This document shows, piece by piece, positions 26,951-33,235 of a DNA stretch of 64,000 nt. Within the stretch, counting starts at the first letter, position 1. Each line of letters starts with the position of its first letter. Made by a program: the position numbers and the translations under genes. The notes below the pieces were generated by a model. It did no database searches. It was not told the DNA's origin and worked only from the letters and a program-made list of their open reading frames with translations. Source of the stretch: Alkaliphilus sp. B6464 (GTDB lineage Bacteria > Bacillota > Clostridia > Peptostreptococcales > Natronincolaceae); the NCBI RefSeq assembly GCF_018141165.1, contig NZ_CP058558.1, positions 124,001 through 188,000 on the forward strand. The letters run 5' to 3'.

Positions 26951-27025
26951 TGGCGACCTGTATGGGACTCGAACCCATGACCTTCTGATAGACAGTCAGA
27001 TATTCTACCACTGAACTAACAGGTC
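26951..27025 (-). tRNA. tRNA-Asp (GTC)
   Basis: Acceptor GACCTGT/ACAGGTC, anticodon stem TCTGA/TCAGA around CTGTCTA, discriminator G, CCA encoded. Confidence 0.95.
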
Positions 27026-27034
27026 ATATTTAAA

Positions 27035-27110
27035 TGGTAGACATGATTGGATTTGAACCAATGACCATACGTTTATCAGACGTATATTCTAACCGCTGAA
27101 CTACATGTCT
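27035..27110 (-). tRNA. tRNA-Ile (GAT)
   Basis: Acceptor AGACATG/CATGTCT, anticodon stem TACGT/ACGTA around CTGATAA, CCA encoded. It is the likely parent of the two degenerate copies at 28241 and 28367. Confidence 0.95.
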
Positions 27111-27118
27111 ATATTTGT

Positions 27119-27130
27119 TTTAACATAACA
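27119..27130 (-). promoter_or_regulatory. conserved promoter-like element, tRNA operon 1
   Basis: Exact TGTTATGTTAAA only 9 bases upstream of tRNA-Ile; it should drive Ile through Trp. A start about 7 bases after the box would place the transcript end at the tRNA 5' end. Confidence 0.75.
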
Positions 27131-27345
27131 TATGTCTTAAATATTTTTAAACTAATTTTAAAAATATGTTTTGTCGCCTCCCAACCTATGATCTTAGCGA
27201 CATATAATAGGAACTTGTTTTGGACTACCACAAGGGACAAGTTTCTAACCTATTATAGTTTTTTAATTAGAGTAGGTAGTCTACTATCCCTAATAAGGAA
27301 AATTTTTCAATTAGTGTGTTTTTGCAATATTTATCGTTTCTATGA

Positions 27346-27804
27346 TTACATAGATGGGATGATCATCACAGGAGATGCTGTTCTGGATCTTTCTTTTATT
27401 ACGCCATAATTTGATATTAATTCTTTATTGCAAACTTCAATTAAGTATTTTTCAGAAAACCTGCTAGTTCGTATAGCCTCTATTTTATTCTCTTTTCCTT
27501 CTTTCAGAGATACTATGTTTTTTTCTTTTATGTAAGTTGTTTTTGTTGAATTATCCTTTGTAACCTTTACTACATATACTGGATCTCCATTATAAAAGCC
27601 ATATCCTAAATGAGAACCATCTCTTTCTAAAGGTAGTAACTCAAATTGTTTAACTTTATCTTTTCTATCTAACATTGCATCCTCTTTAGAATTAAATATC
27701 ATCATGAAAGGTAAAGCGATAACAAGTGCAATCATTGTAATAAGTACAACATACTCTATTGTGGGTACAGATCCCTTATTTCCAACACTTATCTTCATCA
27801 TCAT
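27346..27804 (-). CDS. membrane protein with pilin-like N-terminus, 152 aa
   Basis: I chose the second of several ATGs because AAAGGAG lies 6 bases before it. After a short basic leader (MMMKISVGNKGS) comes a hydrophobic helix beginning VPTIEYVVLITMIALV, with Glu five residues after the Ser. This is the pattern of Flp/TadE-type prepilins and is shared in part (KGSV) with the small gene at 31847. The rest (40-152) is soluble and mixed. It is the only larger protein gene among the tRNAs and has its own promoter element upstream. The pilin assignment is tentative. Confidence 0.65.
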   Translation of the reverse strand: MMMKISVGNKGSVPTIEYVVLITMIALVIALPFMMIFNSKEDAMLDRKDKVKQFELLPLERDGSHLGYGFYNGDPVYVVKVTKDNSTKTTYIKEKNIVSLKEGKENKIEAIRTSRFSEKYLIEVCNKELISNYGVIKERSRTASPVMIIPSM

Positions 27805-27845
27805 TATCATCTCCTTTGGGTTTTAATATTTTAATCTCTATCAAA

Positions 27846-27857
27846 TTAAACATAACA
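27846..27857 (-). promoter_or_regulatory. conserved promoter-like element
   Basis: TGTTATGTTTAA on the minus strand, 41 bases upstream of the pilin-like gene and 22 bases downstream of tRNA-Pro. Confidence 0.65.
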
Positions 27858-27879
27858 CATATTTTAAATATTTCTAAAA

Positions 27880-27956
27880 TGGTCAGAGTGGCAGGACTTG
27901 AACCTGCGATTTCATGGTCCCAAACCATGTGCCTTACCAAACTTGGCCACACTCTG
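27880..27956 (-). tRNA. tRNA-Pro (TGG), copy 1
   Basis: Acceptor CAGAGTG/CACTCTG, anticodon stem CATGG/CCATG around TTTGGGA, CCA encoded. Almost identical to copy 2 at 28504; they differ in the T stem. Confidence 0.95.
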
Positions 27957-27975
27957 ATATTACATTTTTGATATT

Positions 27976-28053
27976 TGGGGTAAGGAGAGGGACTTGAACC
28001 CTCGACAACTAGATCCACAATCTAGCGTTCTATCCAACTGAACTATCCTTACC
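27976..28053 (-). tRNA. tRNA-His (GTG)
   Basis: Acceptor GTAAGGA/TCCTTAC with the histidine-specific extra G at -1 opposite C73, anticodon stem CTAGA/TCTAG around TTGTGGA, CCA encoded. Confidence 0.95.
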
Positions 28054-28057
28054 ATAT

Positions 28058-28141
28058 TGGTAGGGGCAAGGAGACTCGAACTCCTACGACTATTGCCACT
28101 AGATTCTAAGCCTAGCGTGTCTGCCATTCCACCATACCCCT
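28058..28141 (-). tRNA. tRNA-Leu (TAG)
   Basis: Acceptor AGGGGTA/TGCCCCT, anticodon loop CTTAGAA, long variable arm, discriminator A, CCA encoded. Confidence 0.95.
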
Positions 28142-28148
28142 ATATATT

Positions 28149-28234
28149 TGGTAGGAGTGGAGAGATTTGAACTCTCAATCCCAGAGGGCATACGGGCTTA
28201 AACCGTATGTGTATGCCGATTCCACCACACTCCC
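28149..28234 (-). tRNA. tRNA-Leu (TAA)
   Basis: Acceptor GGGAGTG/CACTCCT, anticodon stem TACGG/CCGTA around TTTAAGC, long variable arm, CCA encoded. Its 5' half is duplicated at 28315-28360. Confidence 0.95.
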
Positions 28235-28240
28235 ACATTT

Positions 28241-28311
28241 TGGACATGATTGGATTTGAACCAATGACCTCACCCATCACAGATGTATTCTAACCACTGA
28301 ACTACATGTCC
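28241..28311 (-). tRNA. degenerate tRNA-Ile-like gene, copy 1
   Basis: It shares nearly all of the acceptor, D arm and T arm of tRNA-Ile(GAT) at 27035, but is five bases shorter overall. CCA is not encoded, the variable loop is shortened and the anticodon stem pairs badly. By position the anticodon would still be GAT. Possibly a pseudo-tRNA, or one with an altered anticodon arm. Confidence 0.6.
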
Positions 28312-28314
28312 GCA

Positions 28315-28360
28315 CATACGGGCTTAAGCCGTATGTGTATGCTGATTCCGCCACATTCCC
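28315..28360 (-). pseudogene. truncated 5' half of tRNA-Leu (TAA)
   Basis: A copy of the acceptor, D arm and anticodon arm of the intact gene, lacking the variable arm, T arm and 3' end. It arose through the 126-bp tandem duplication. Confidence 0.8.
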
Positions 28361-28366
28361 ACATTT

Positions 28367-28437
28367 TGGACATGATTGGATTTGAACCAATGGCCTCACC
28401 CATCACAGGTGTATTCTAACCACTGAACTACATGTCC
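28367..28437 (-). tRNA. degenerate tRNA-Ile-like gene, copy 2
   Basis: Second copy of the 71-nt tRNA-like sequence. One change (T to C) turns the CATC/GGTG wobble pair of copy 1 into the perfect stem CACC/GGTG around a 7-base loop. CCA is not encoded. Function doubtful. Confidence 0.6.
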
Positions 28438-28448
28438 ACAACTTCTTT

Positions 28449-28460
28449 TTTAACATAACA
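28449..28460 (-). promoter_or_regulatory. conserved promoter-like element, tRNA operon 2
   Basis: Exact TGTTATGTTAAA 12 bases upstream of the first tRNA-like gene; it should drive 28437 back to tRNA-Pro copy 1. Confidence 0.75.
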
Positions 28461-28503
28461 CATGTTTAAAAATATTTTTGATTTTATTAAAAATATTTTT
28501 AAA

Positions 28504-28580
28504 ATGGTCAGAGTGGTAGGATTTGAACCTACGATTTCATGGTCCCAAACCATGTGCCTTACCAAACTTGGCCACACTCT
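28504..28580 (-). tRNA. tRNA-Pro (TGG), copy 2
   Basis: Same cloverleaf as copy 1 (CAGAGTG/CACTCTG, loop TTTGGGA), T stem GTAGG/CCTAC, CCA encoded. Like copy 1, it is immediately followed by a promoter element. Confidence 0.95.
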
Positions 28581-28651
28581 GATACTAAAGATTTTAAGAT
28601 TATACTCATGTCTTTTCTAAAATCAATATCTTTTTATAATTTAATTAATAA

Positions 28652-28726
28652 TGGTGACAGATAGGGGGATTGAACCCCTGATCCAAGATTGAAAGTCTTG
28701 TGTGTTTGCCACTTCACCAATCTGCC
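28652..28726 (-). tRNA. tRNA-Glu (TTC)
   Basis: Acceptor GGCAGAT/ATCTGTC, anticodon stem CAAGA/TCTTG around CTTTCAA, CCA encoded. Confidence 0.95.
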
Positions 28727-28734
28727 ATATATAA

Positions 28735-28810
28735 TGGTGGGAAGAACTGGACTTGAACCAGTCACCTCCTGTATTTCACACAGGCACTCTACCAAATGAG
28801 TTATCTTCCC
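28735..28810 (-). tRNA. tRNA-Phe (GAA)
   Basis: Acceptor GGGAAGA/TCTTCCC, anticodon stem CCTGT/ACAGG around GTGAAAT, CCA encoded. Confidence 0.95.
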
Positions 28811-28817
28811 ATATTTA

Positions 28818-28898
28818 TTAAGCAAGGATAAATAGGCTTATAATGATGACAATAAGTATCGCTAATGAAATCATGTTTTCAATTCTTTTATAATCCAT
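28818..28898 (-). CDS. 26-aa single-helix membrane peptide in the tRNA operon
   Basis: An ATG preceded by AAAGGATGTGG opens a 26-codon frame: a charged start (MDYKRIEN) and one hydrophobic helix (MISLAILIVIIISLFILA). It fills the only gap between tRNA-Ala and tRNA-Phe. The size and composition fit a small membrane regulator or type I toxin, but no antisense RNA was recognised. Confidence 0.5.
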   Translation of the reverse strand: MDYKRIENMISLAILIVIIISLFILA

Positions 28899-28922
28899 GC
28901 TGCCACATCCTTTTATACATAA

Positions 28923-28998
28923 TGGTGGAGTAAGAGGGAATTGACCCCTCGACCTCTTGGTTGCAAACCAAGTGTTCTCCCATCTAAACTATTACCCC
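28923..28998 (-). tRNA. tRNA-Ala (TGC)
   Basis: Acceptor GGGGTAA/TTACTCC, anticodon stem CTTGG/CCAAG around TTTGCAA, CCA encoded. Confidence 0.95.
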
Positions 28999-28999
28999 A

Positions 29000-29073
29000 T
29001 GGCATCCCTGATAGGATTTAACCTACATGAAGCAGATTGGAAATCTGCTGCCTCTCCTTTAGGCTACAGGGAT
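29000..29073 (-). tRNA. tRNA-Gly (TCC), first type
   Basis: Acceptor ATCCCTG/CAGGGAT, anticodon stem GCAGA/TCTGC around TTTCCAA, discriminator G, CCA encoded. The T loop reads TTAAATC rather than TTCAAATC-like. Confidence 0.9.
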
Positions 29074-29078
29074 ATATT

Positions 29079-29152
29079 TGGAGCAGATAATGGGAATCGA
29101 ACCCATGTCCTCTGATTGGAAGTCAGAGATCATACCATTAGACCATACCTGC
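29079..29152 (-). tRNA. tRNA-Gly (TCC), second type
   Basis: Acceptor GCAGGTA/TATCTGC, anticodon stem TCTGA/TCAGA around CTTCCAA, discriminator T, CCA encoded. A canonical glycine isoacceptor, distinct in sequence from its neighbour at 29000. Confidence 0.95.
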
Positions 29153-29161
29153 ATATTGTTT

Positions 29162-29237
29162 TGGAATCTTCGACAGGACTTGAACCTGCATATACTTAAT
29201 TCGTAATCAAGAGCCTATCCTATTAGGCTACGGAGAC
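29162..29237 (-). tRNA. tRNA-Arg (ACG)
   Basis: Acceptor GTCTCCG/CGAAGAT with one C-A mismatch, anticodon stem CTTGA/TTAAG around TTACGAA, CCA encoded. A34 would be read as inosine, for CGN codons. Confidence 0.9.
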
Positions 29238-29246
29238 ATATATAAT

Positions 29247-29323
29247 TGGTAGAGGTGACAGGACTTGAGCCTGCAACTTTATCCTTGTAAGGGATATACT
29301 CTCCTCAACTGAGTTACACCTCT
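29247..29323 (-). tRNA. tRNA-Val (TAC)
   Basis: Acceptor AGAGGTG/CACCTCT, anticodon stem TATCC/GGATA around CTTACAA, CCA encoded. Confidence 0.95.
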
Positions 29324-29327
29324 ATAT

Positions 29328-29403
29328 TGGTGGAAGTAACAGGACTCGAACCTGTAGCCTACCGATTAAAAGTCGGTTACTCTACCACTTGAGTTATACT
29401 TCC
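29328..29403 (-). tRNA. tRNA-Lys (TTT)
   Basis: Acceptor GGAAGTA/TACTTCC, anticodon stem ACCGA/TCGGT around CTTTTAA, CCA encoded. Confidence 0.95.
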
Positions 29404-29408
29404 AAAAA

Positions 29409-29485
29409 TGGTGGGTATTACTGGACTTGAACCAGTGACTTATCGCTTATGAGGCGATTGCTCTAACCAACTGAACTAAATACCC
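29409..29485 (-). tRNA. tRNA-Met (CAT), elongator-like
   Basis: Acceptor GGGTATT/AATACCC, anticodon stem ATCGC/GCGAT around CTCATAA, typical elongator D arm, CCA encoded. Confidence 0.93.
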
Positions 29486-29489
29486 GTAT

Positions 29490-29566
29490 TGGAGCATAGA
29501 GTGAGATTTGAACTCACAATTCTCGTATTTGCAGTATGATTCCTTAAACCATTTGGATATCTATGC
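29490..29566 (-). tRNA. tRNA-Cys (GCA)
   Basis: Acceptor GCATAGA/TCTATGC, anticodon loop CTGCAAA; the anticodon stem TCATA/TACGA has one A-C mismatch. Discriminator T, CCA encoded. Confidence 0.92.
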
Positions 29567-29585
29567 ATATTTTAGGCAAATAAAA

Positions 29586-29610
29586 AACTATTCTTATACA
29601 GAATAGTTTA
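29586..29610. terminator. hairpin upstream of tRNA-Cys
   Basis: AAACTATTCT/AGAATAGTTT stem with a 5-base loop, between the small gene at 29653 and tRNA-Cys; possibly a terminator or processing site. Confidence 0.45.
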
Positions 29611-29652
29611 TATACAACTATATTGATCAATATATAAAAATACAATTAGACA

Positions 29653-29841
29653 TCAACATAGGCTATATATATATTTATTTCTTTGCATAAGTAAACTATT
29701 AATTATAAGGTTTTTAAAGTTAAATATAATTATCCAAGGAGCAAAATTAGAATCGCAAACTAAACCTTTATCTTCATGTAAAAAAGGTTTTAGAATACTT
29801 GTATTTCTTTGCAATTTAACTAATACTTGTAATCTTCTCAT
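29653..29841 (-). CDS. small hypothetical protein, 62 aa
   Basis: The frame continues further upstream across tRNA-Tyr, but a strong CTAGGAGG site precedes an internal ATG, giving a basic 62-aa protein (MRRLQVLVKLQRNTSILKPF) with a hydrophobic middle. It lies between tRNA-Tyr and tRNA-Cys. No family recognised. Confidence 0.45.
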   Translation of the reverse strand: MRRLQVLVKLQRNTSILKPFLHEDKGLVCDSNFAPWIIIFNFKNLIINSLLMQRNKYIYSLC

Positions 29842-29961
29842 GTGAATCAACCTCCTAGAATAATTAATAAATTTTGTTGTGAGAAGTATTAAAGCCTTCA
29901 ACCTATTCTTCTCACTAAGGTTTTTACCTATGGCCTCGTAAGGTATCATAGGAAGGCAGAC

Positions 29962-30047
29962 TGGTGGACGGAGAAGGATTTGAACCTCCGAAGCCAAAGC
30001 AACTGATTTACAGTCAGCCCCCTTTAACCTAACTTGGGTATCCATCC
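29962..30047 (-). tRNA. tRNA-Tyr (GTA)
   Basis: Acceptor GGATGGA/TCCGTCC, anticodon stem GCTGA/TCAGT around CTGTAAA, long variable arm as expected for bacterial Tyr, CCA encoded. It is the first gene of the array; no copy of the conserved element was seen immediately upstream. Confidence 0.95.
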
Positions 30048-30334
30048 ATATTTTTTTGCCATCAAGCAAAATGTTTTAATATTATACATACAGATATATT
30101 AAAAGTCAATAGTAAATTTTATTTTTTTGACTTTTTTATTAAAATGCGAAAACAGTACCGTAAGTACTGTATATTTTCAATACTGTATCCCATAATTAAT
30201 GCCTACTTATTAATAGTTAGAAAAATTTCAACAATTTTACGACTCTCAAACCAAATCTAATAAATTTTATTGATTCTACGATTTATGATTATTTAATATA
30301 TGTTTAAGTACATAATTAGGGTTTTATTAAAATG

Positions 30335-30346
30335 TGTTATGTTAAT
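30335..30346 (+). promoter_or_regulatory. conserved promoter-like element, primase
   Basis: TGTTATGTTAAT, one mismatch, 18 bases ahead of the primase GTG. It also overlaps an upstream in-frame ATG (30332), which is therefore not the start. Confidence 0.75.
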
Positions 30347-30364
30347 GGCAATGGAGGGATTTTA

Positions 30365-31504
30365 GTGATTGACATATTCAAAGGCGAGATAAATAAGAAT
30401 ATATGTAATATGTTTAAATTTGAAGAAGTTAGAGGTTTAAAACATACACTTCTTAGGACAAATTGCATCAAGGACAATAGCCACTATATGTATTTTAAGG
30501 ATAATAAGTTTTCTTGCCCTGTGTGTGGTTTCAATCAAGATTTAGTAAGTCTTTGTGCTGACATGTCAAATACAGATGAATGGATAATGACCGAAAGAAT
30601 ATTTAAAGGAAAACTGAAGCGAAATCCTTTAGAAGTGATTAAGGCAAGACGAAATAAAGAATATGAAAATGAAATTTATAGACTTATTAATTATGAAACC
30701 ATGCTGTTTTTCAAAGAACAACTAAAGGAAAATCAAGAGGCTATAAATTACTTATTAAATAGAGGTTTAACTTCAGAAATCATAGATAAATTTGAATTGG
30801 GCTATGCTCCTAAATTTAACAAATTGTTAAGATATTTATCAAAAGATTTCTCAGAAGAAGATTTATTGACAGCAGGTGTTATTGGGCAAGATGAAAAGAC
30901 AGGTAGATATTATGATATGTTTAAAGATAGAATCATGTTTCCTATATATAATTTAGATGGCAGCGATATTATTAGTTTTGGAGGAAGAACTTTAGGTAGT
31001 AGTCCTAAAAAATATATTAATACAAGAAATACTCCTCTATTTAAAAAATCAAATAATCTCTATGCTCTTAATATGATTAACTTTAAAAAGATTAATACTA
31101 ATGGAAAATTAAAAAAAATTATTGTTAGTGAGGGGTATATGGATGTAATTGCTATGCATCAAGCAGGTATTGATTATGCCATTGGAACTCTAGGAACTGC
31201 ACTTACTTCCATTCATTATAAAATTCTTCAAGAAATTGCAGAACAGGTAATTATTATATATGATGGTGATGATGCAGGAATTAGAGCAGTAGAAAGAACG
31301 CTAGAGAAGGTCGGGAACCTTGATATACTTATATTACCAGAAGGGTTAGATCCTGATGAATATATTAAAAAATATGGAATAGATAATTTTCTCGAATACC
31401 TTAATATCAATACCCGCTCAAGTGTCGATTATTGGATGAATCAATATAATAACTATCGTGGTAATGTTTTTGAATATCTACTCAAACATGTTAAAAACCT
31501 GTAA
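30365..31504 (+). CDS. dnaG: DnaG-like DNA primase, short form
   Basis: A GTG start follows TGGAGGG. The N-terminus has a CHC2 zinc site (Cys34, His40, Cys51, Cys54). The primase core includes YINTRNTPLFKKSNNLYALN at 217-236. The TOPRIM metal motifs are EGYMD at 256-260 and DGDDAG at 300-305. At 379 aa it lacks the C-terminal DnaB-interaction domain of host DnaG (about 600 aa), so it may work with a different helicase. It makes RNA primers for replication of the element, together with the clamp-loader subunits encoded downstream. Confidence 0.92.
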   Translation: MIDIFKGEINKNICNMFKFEEVRGLKHTLLRTNCIKDNSHYMYFKDNKFSCPVCGFNQDLVSLCADMSNTDEWIMTERIFKGKLKRNPLEVIKARRNKEYENEIYRLINYETMLFFKEQLKENQEAINYLLNRGLTSEIIDKFELGYAPKFNKLLRYLSKDFSEEDLLTAGVIGQDEKTGRYYDMFKDRIMFPIYNLDGSDIISFGGRTLGSSPKKYINTRNTPLFKKSNNLYALNMINFKKINTNGKLKKIIVSEGYMDVIAMHQAGIDYAIGTLGTALTSIHYKILQEIAEQVIIIYDGDDAGIRAVERTLEKVGNLDILILPEGLDPDEYIKKYGIDNFLEYLNINTRSSVDYWMNQYNNYRGNVFEYLLKHVKNL

Positions 31505-31526
31505 AAACAAATTAAATTATATAACT

Positions 31527-31554
31527 AAAACCTCACCTTTTGGTGAGGTTTTTT
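31527..31554 (+). terminator. terminator after the primase
   Basis: AAAACCTCACC/GGTGAGGTTTT stem and T run. The following 290 bases, up to 31847, show no supported feature. Confidence 0.85.
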
Positions 31555-31846
31555 ATCTGATCTCCTCTTTATGCATTTATATTGTTATGCGTTTTGTGTA
31601 GACCTTCGTTGTCACTATATAAATGTTTTCATCTTAATTTTTCAAAGTATGATGTATTAGTCTCTATAAAAAAGATGATTTTATGGATACAATGAGGAGT
31701 TCTATTAATATAATGCCCTGTTTGTATTTAATTCATTCCAATTTATTTTATTTTTTTATAACTTATATTAATTTAGACTTGATTTTAAATATATTCTTTT
31801 TCTATTTTATTATATAGCAAGTTTTAATATAGAAAGGGTGATTGTT

Positions 31847-32005
31847 ATGAGAAAAACTAAAAAACTATGGAGAAAAGGTAGTGTAGAAGTATTTGCTCTT
31901 GTATTACTTTTAGCAATTTCGTCTATTACAGCAATTTACGTCTCAAATTCAAATGCGAACACAACTATTCAAATAAATAAAAAGGCTCAGGAATCGATTA
32001 AATTA
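31847..32005 (+). CDS. small pilin-like membrane protein, 52 aa
   Basis: The ATG follows GAAAGGGTG. The basic leader MRKTKKLWRKG is followed by SVEVFALVLLLAISSITAIY, one hydrophobic helix, and a polar tail. Leader, Gly and early Glu in a hydrophobic helix resemble Flp/TadE-type prepilins, and the KGSV junction recurs in the 27346-27804 protein. A simple signal-anchored peptide is the alternative. Confidence 0.55.
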
Positions 32006-32020
32006 AGTAACTAGTCTAAA

Positions 32021-32047
32021 TTTAAAACCCCTATCTAGGGGTTTTAA
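32021..32047. terminator. bidirectional terminator
   Basis: TTAAAACCCCTA/TAGGGGTTTTAA stem between 31847-32005 and the minus-strand 32044 gene. Confidence 0.8.
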
Positions 32048-32259
32048 ATTATATATTTACATATTGTTATAATTTTATTATCAACAGTAATATAAATAGA
32101 TTCATTTAGTTCTGTTTTTATATCAAAACCTTGCAAGATTTCGTCTACTGTATCATAGACTTTCTCTCCATCTATATCATGAGAATATATTTTATAAGTC
32201 AATTCTCTTTCTATTTTATCAATTATTATGATATTCAATAAAGCGTCCATATAAACCAT
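32044..32259 (-). CDS. hypothetical protein, start uncertain
   Basis: The visible ATG gives 71 aa (IYSHDIDGEKVYDTVDEILQ) without a ribosome site. The same frame stays open upstream for about 40 more protein-like codons (YGIYSLVESSKKCFENIEEL), reaching the end of holB, but has no ATG/GTG/TTG there. Either a rare start is used with translational coupling to holB, or the 5' end is damaged. Family not recognised. Confidence 0.45.
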   Translation of the reverse strand: MVYMDALLNIIIIDKIERELTYKIYSHDIDGEKVYDTVDEILQGFDIKTELNESIYITVDNKIITICKYII

Positions 32260-32371
32260 ATCAGAAACTTTTATGATAGTATTCTGAATTTCTTTCTTTA
32301 ATTCTTCTATATTCTCAAAACATTTTTTACTGCTCTCTACTAATGAATATATTCCATAAATATCACTTCTG

Positions 32372-33235
32372 TTATATAGCCTTTTGCAATGATATAATGA
32401 TGTTTTGAAACAGCATAGTCTTATTGATGTTATTATCCATTTGTTCCTTATACTCTAATAATTGCTTTAATGAATTATATAATCTAATATTACTTACATT
32501 ATTTTCTATATTTTTTATCATTAAATATCTTATAAACTTTTCATAAAAATTAAATATCTCATTTGTATCACCCTTATAATCTTTAGCATAACGACTTGCC
32601 ATTTCAAAGAAATTTTTCTTCTTTATATTTAGGACATCTTCCCTTAACATGATGTAGAACTCTTTTCTTTCAATAATATCAAATGCAACCCCAAGACTGC
32701 CAAAACTATAGGATACAGCAAAATCTAACAACTTTATATCTTCTTCAGGATATTTCTCTTTAAGTTGTTTTTTTATTACATCTTCACCTAATAGAGTTGG
32801 TGAAAGTTTGTAGCATCTTGAGAGAATTGTTCTTAATATTTTACTAACCTTTGAACCTACTAAAATAAATAATATATCTTGTGTTGACTCCTCAATTATT
32901 GTAAGGAGCGAATTTTGTGCAGCAAATGTCATTTCATCAAAATTATCAAAAATAACAACATGCCTTTTGTAAAAAGGTTTTATATTTAATTTTCTGACAA
33001 GTTCTTTAACCTCATCAATTTTTCCACCCGATAGATAATGGAAGTCTGGATAATTTTCGCTTATAAAGGTACTACACTTTTTACAATCTCTACATCCTAA
33101 ACCATGTTCGCAAACAACCTTTAAAGCAATTTCCTTTGCTAGTGTGGTTTTACCACTTCCCTTTGGTCCAATAATCGCATATGGTCCTTTGAAATCTAAA
33201 CTATCTATTATTTTATCCTGTCCAATTAATTTCAT
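32372..33235 (-). CDS. holB: DNA polymerase III delta' subunit-like clamp loader (HolB)
   Basis: The 287-aa AAA+ protein has Walker A GPKGSGKT at 23-30, a zinc module of Cys42, Cys48, Cys51 and Cys54, a Walker B-like segment VVIFDNFDEM near 93-102, and the SRC arginine-finger motif (LSRCYK, near 140). Delta' helps open the sliding clamp and load it on primed DNA. Unlike most delta' subunits it keeps a consensus P-loop, so it might also do the DnaX job. Its ATG overlaps the holA stop (TAATG), so the two are translationally coupled. Confidence 0.9.
   Translation of the reverse strand: MKLIGQDKIIDSLDFKGPYAIIGPKGSGKTTLAKEIALKVVCEHGLGCRDCKKCSTFISENYPDFHYLSGGKIDEVKELVRKLNIKPFYKRHVVIFDNFDEMTFAAQNSLLTIIEESTQDILFILVGSKVSKILRTILSRCYKLSPTLLGEDVIKKQLKEKYPEEDIKLLDFAVSYSFGSLGVAFDIIERKEFYIMLREDVLNIKKKNFFEMASRYAKDYKGDTNEIFNFYEKFIRYLMIKNIENNVSNIRLYNSLKQLLEYKEQMDNNINKTMLFQNIIISLQKAI

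Larger units (their letters stand above)
28189..28437 (-). repeat. tandem duplication with 126-bp period
   Basis: 28189-28311 and 28315-28437 are near-identical direct repeats offset by 126 bases. Each holds the 5' half of tRNA-Leu(TAA) and the 71-nt tRNA-like gene. The second copy has a few substitutions. The duplication left one truncated Leu copy. Confidence 0.85.

Noticed and set aside
27188-27409. Plus-strand ORF near the tRNA operon
   Set aside because: Antisense to the end of the pilin-like gene and to a promoter region; no ribosome site.
29842-30069. N-terminal extension of the small 62-aa gene across tRNA-Tyr
   Set aside because: It would translate through a tRNA gene; a strong internal ribosome site and ATG explain the frame better.
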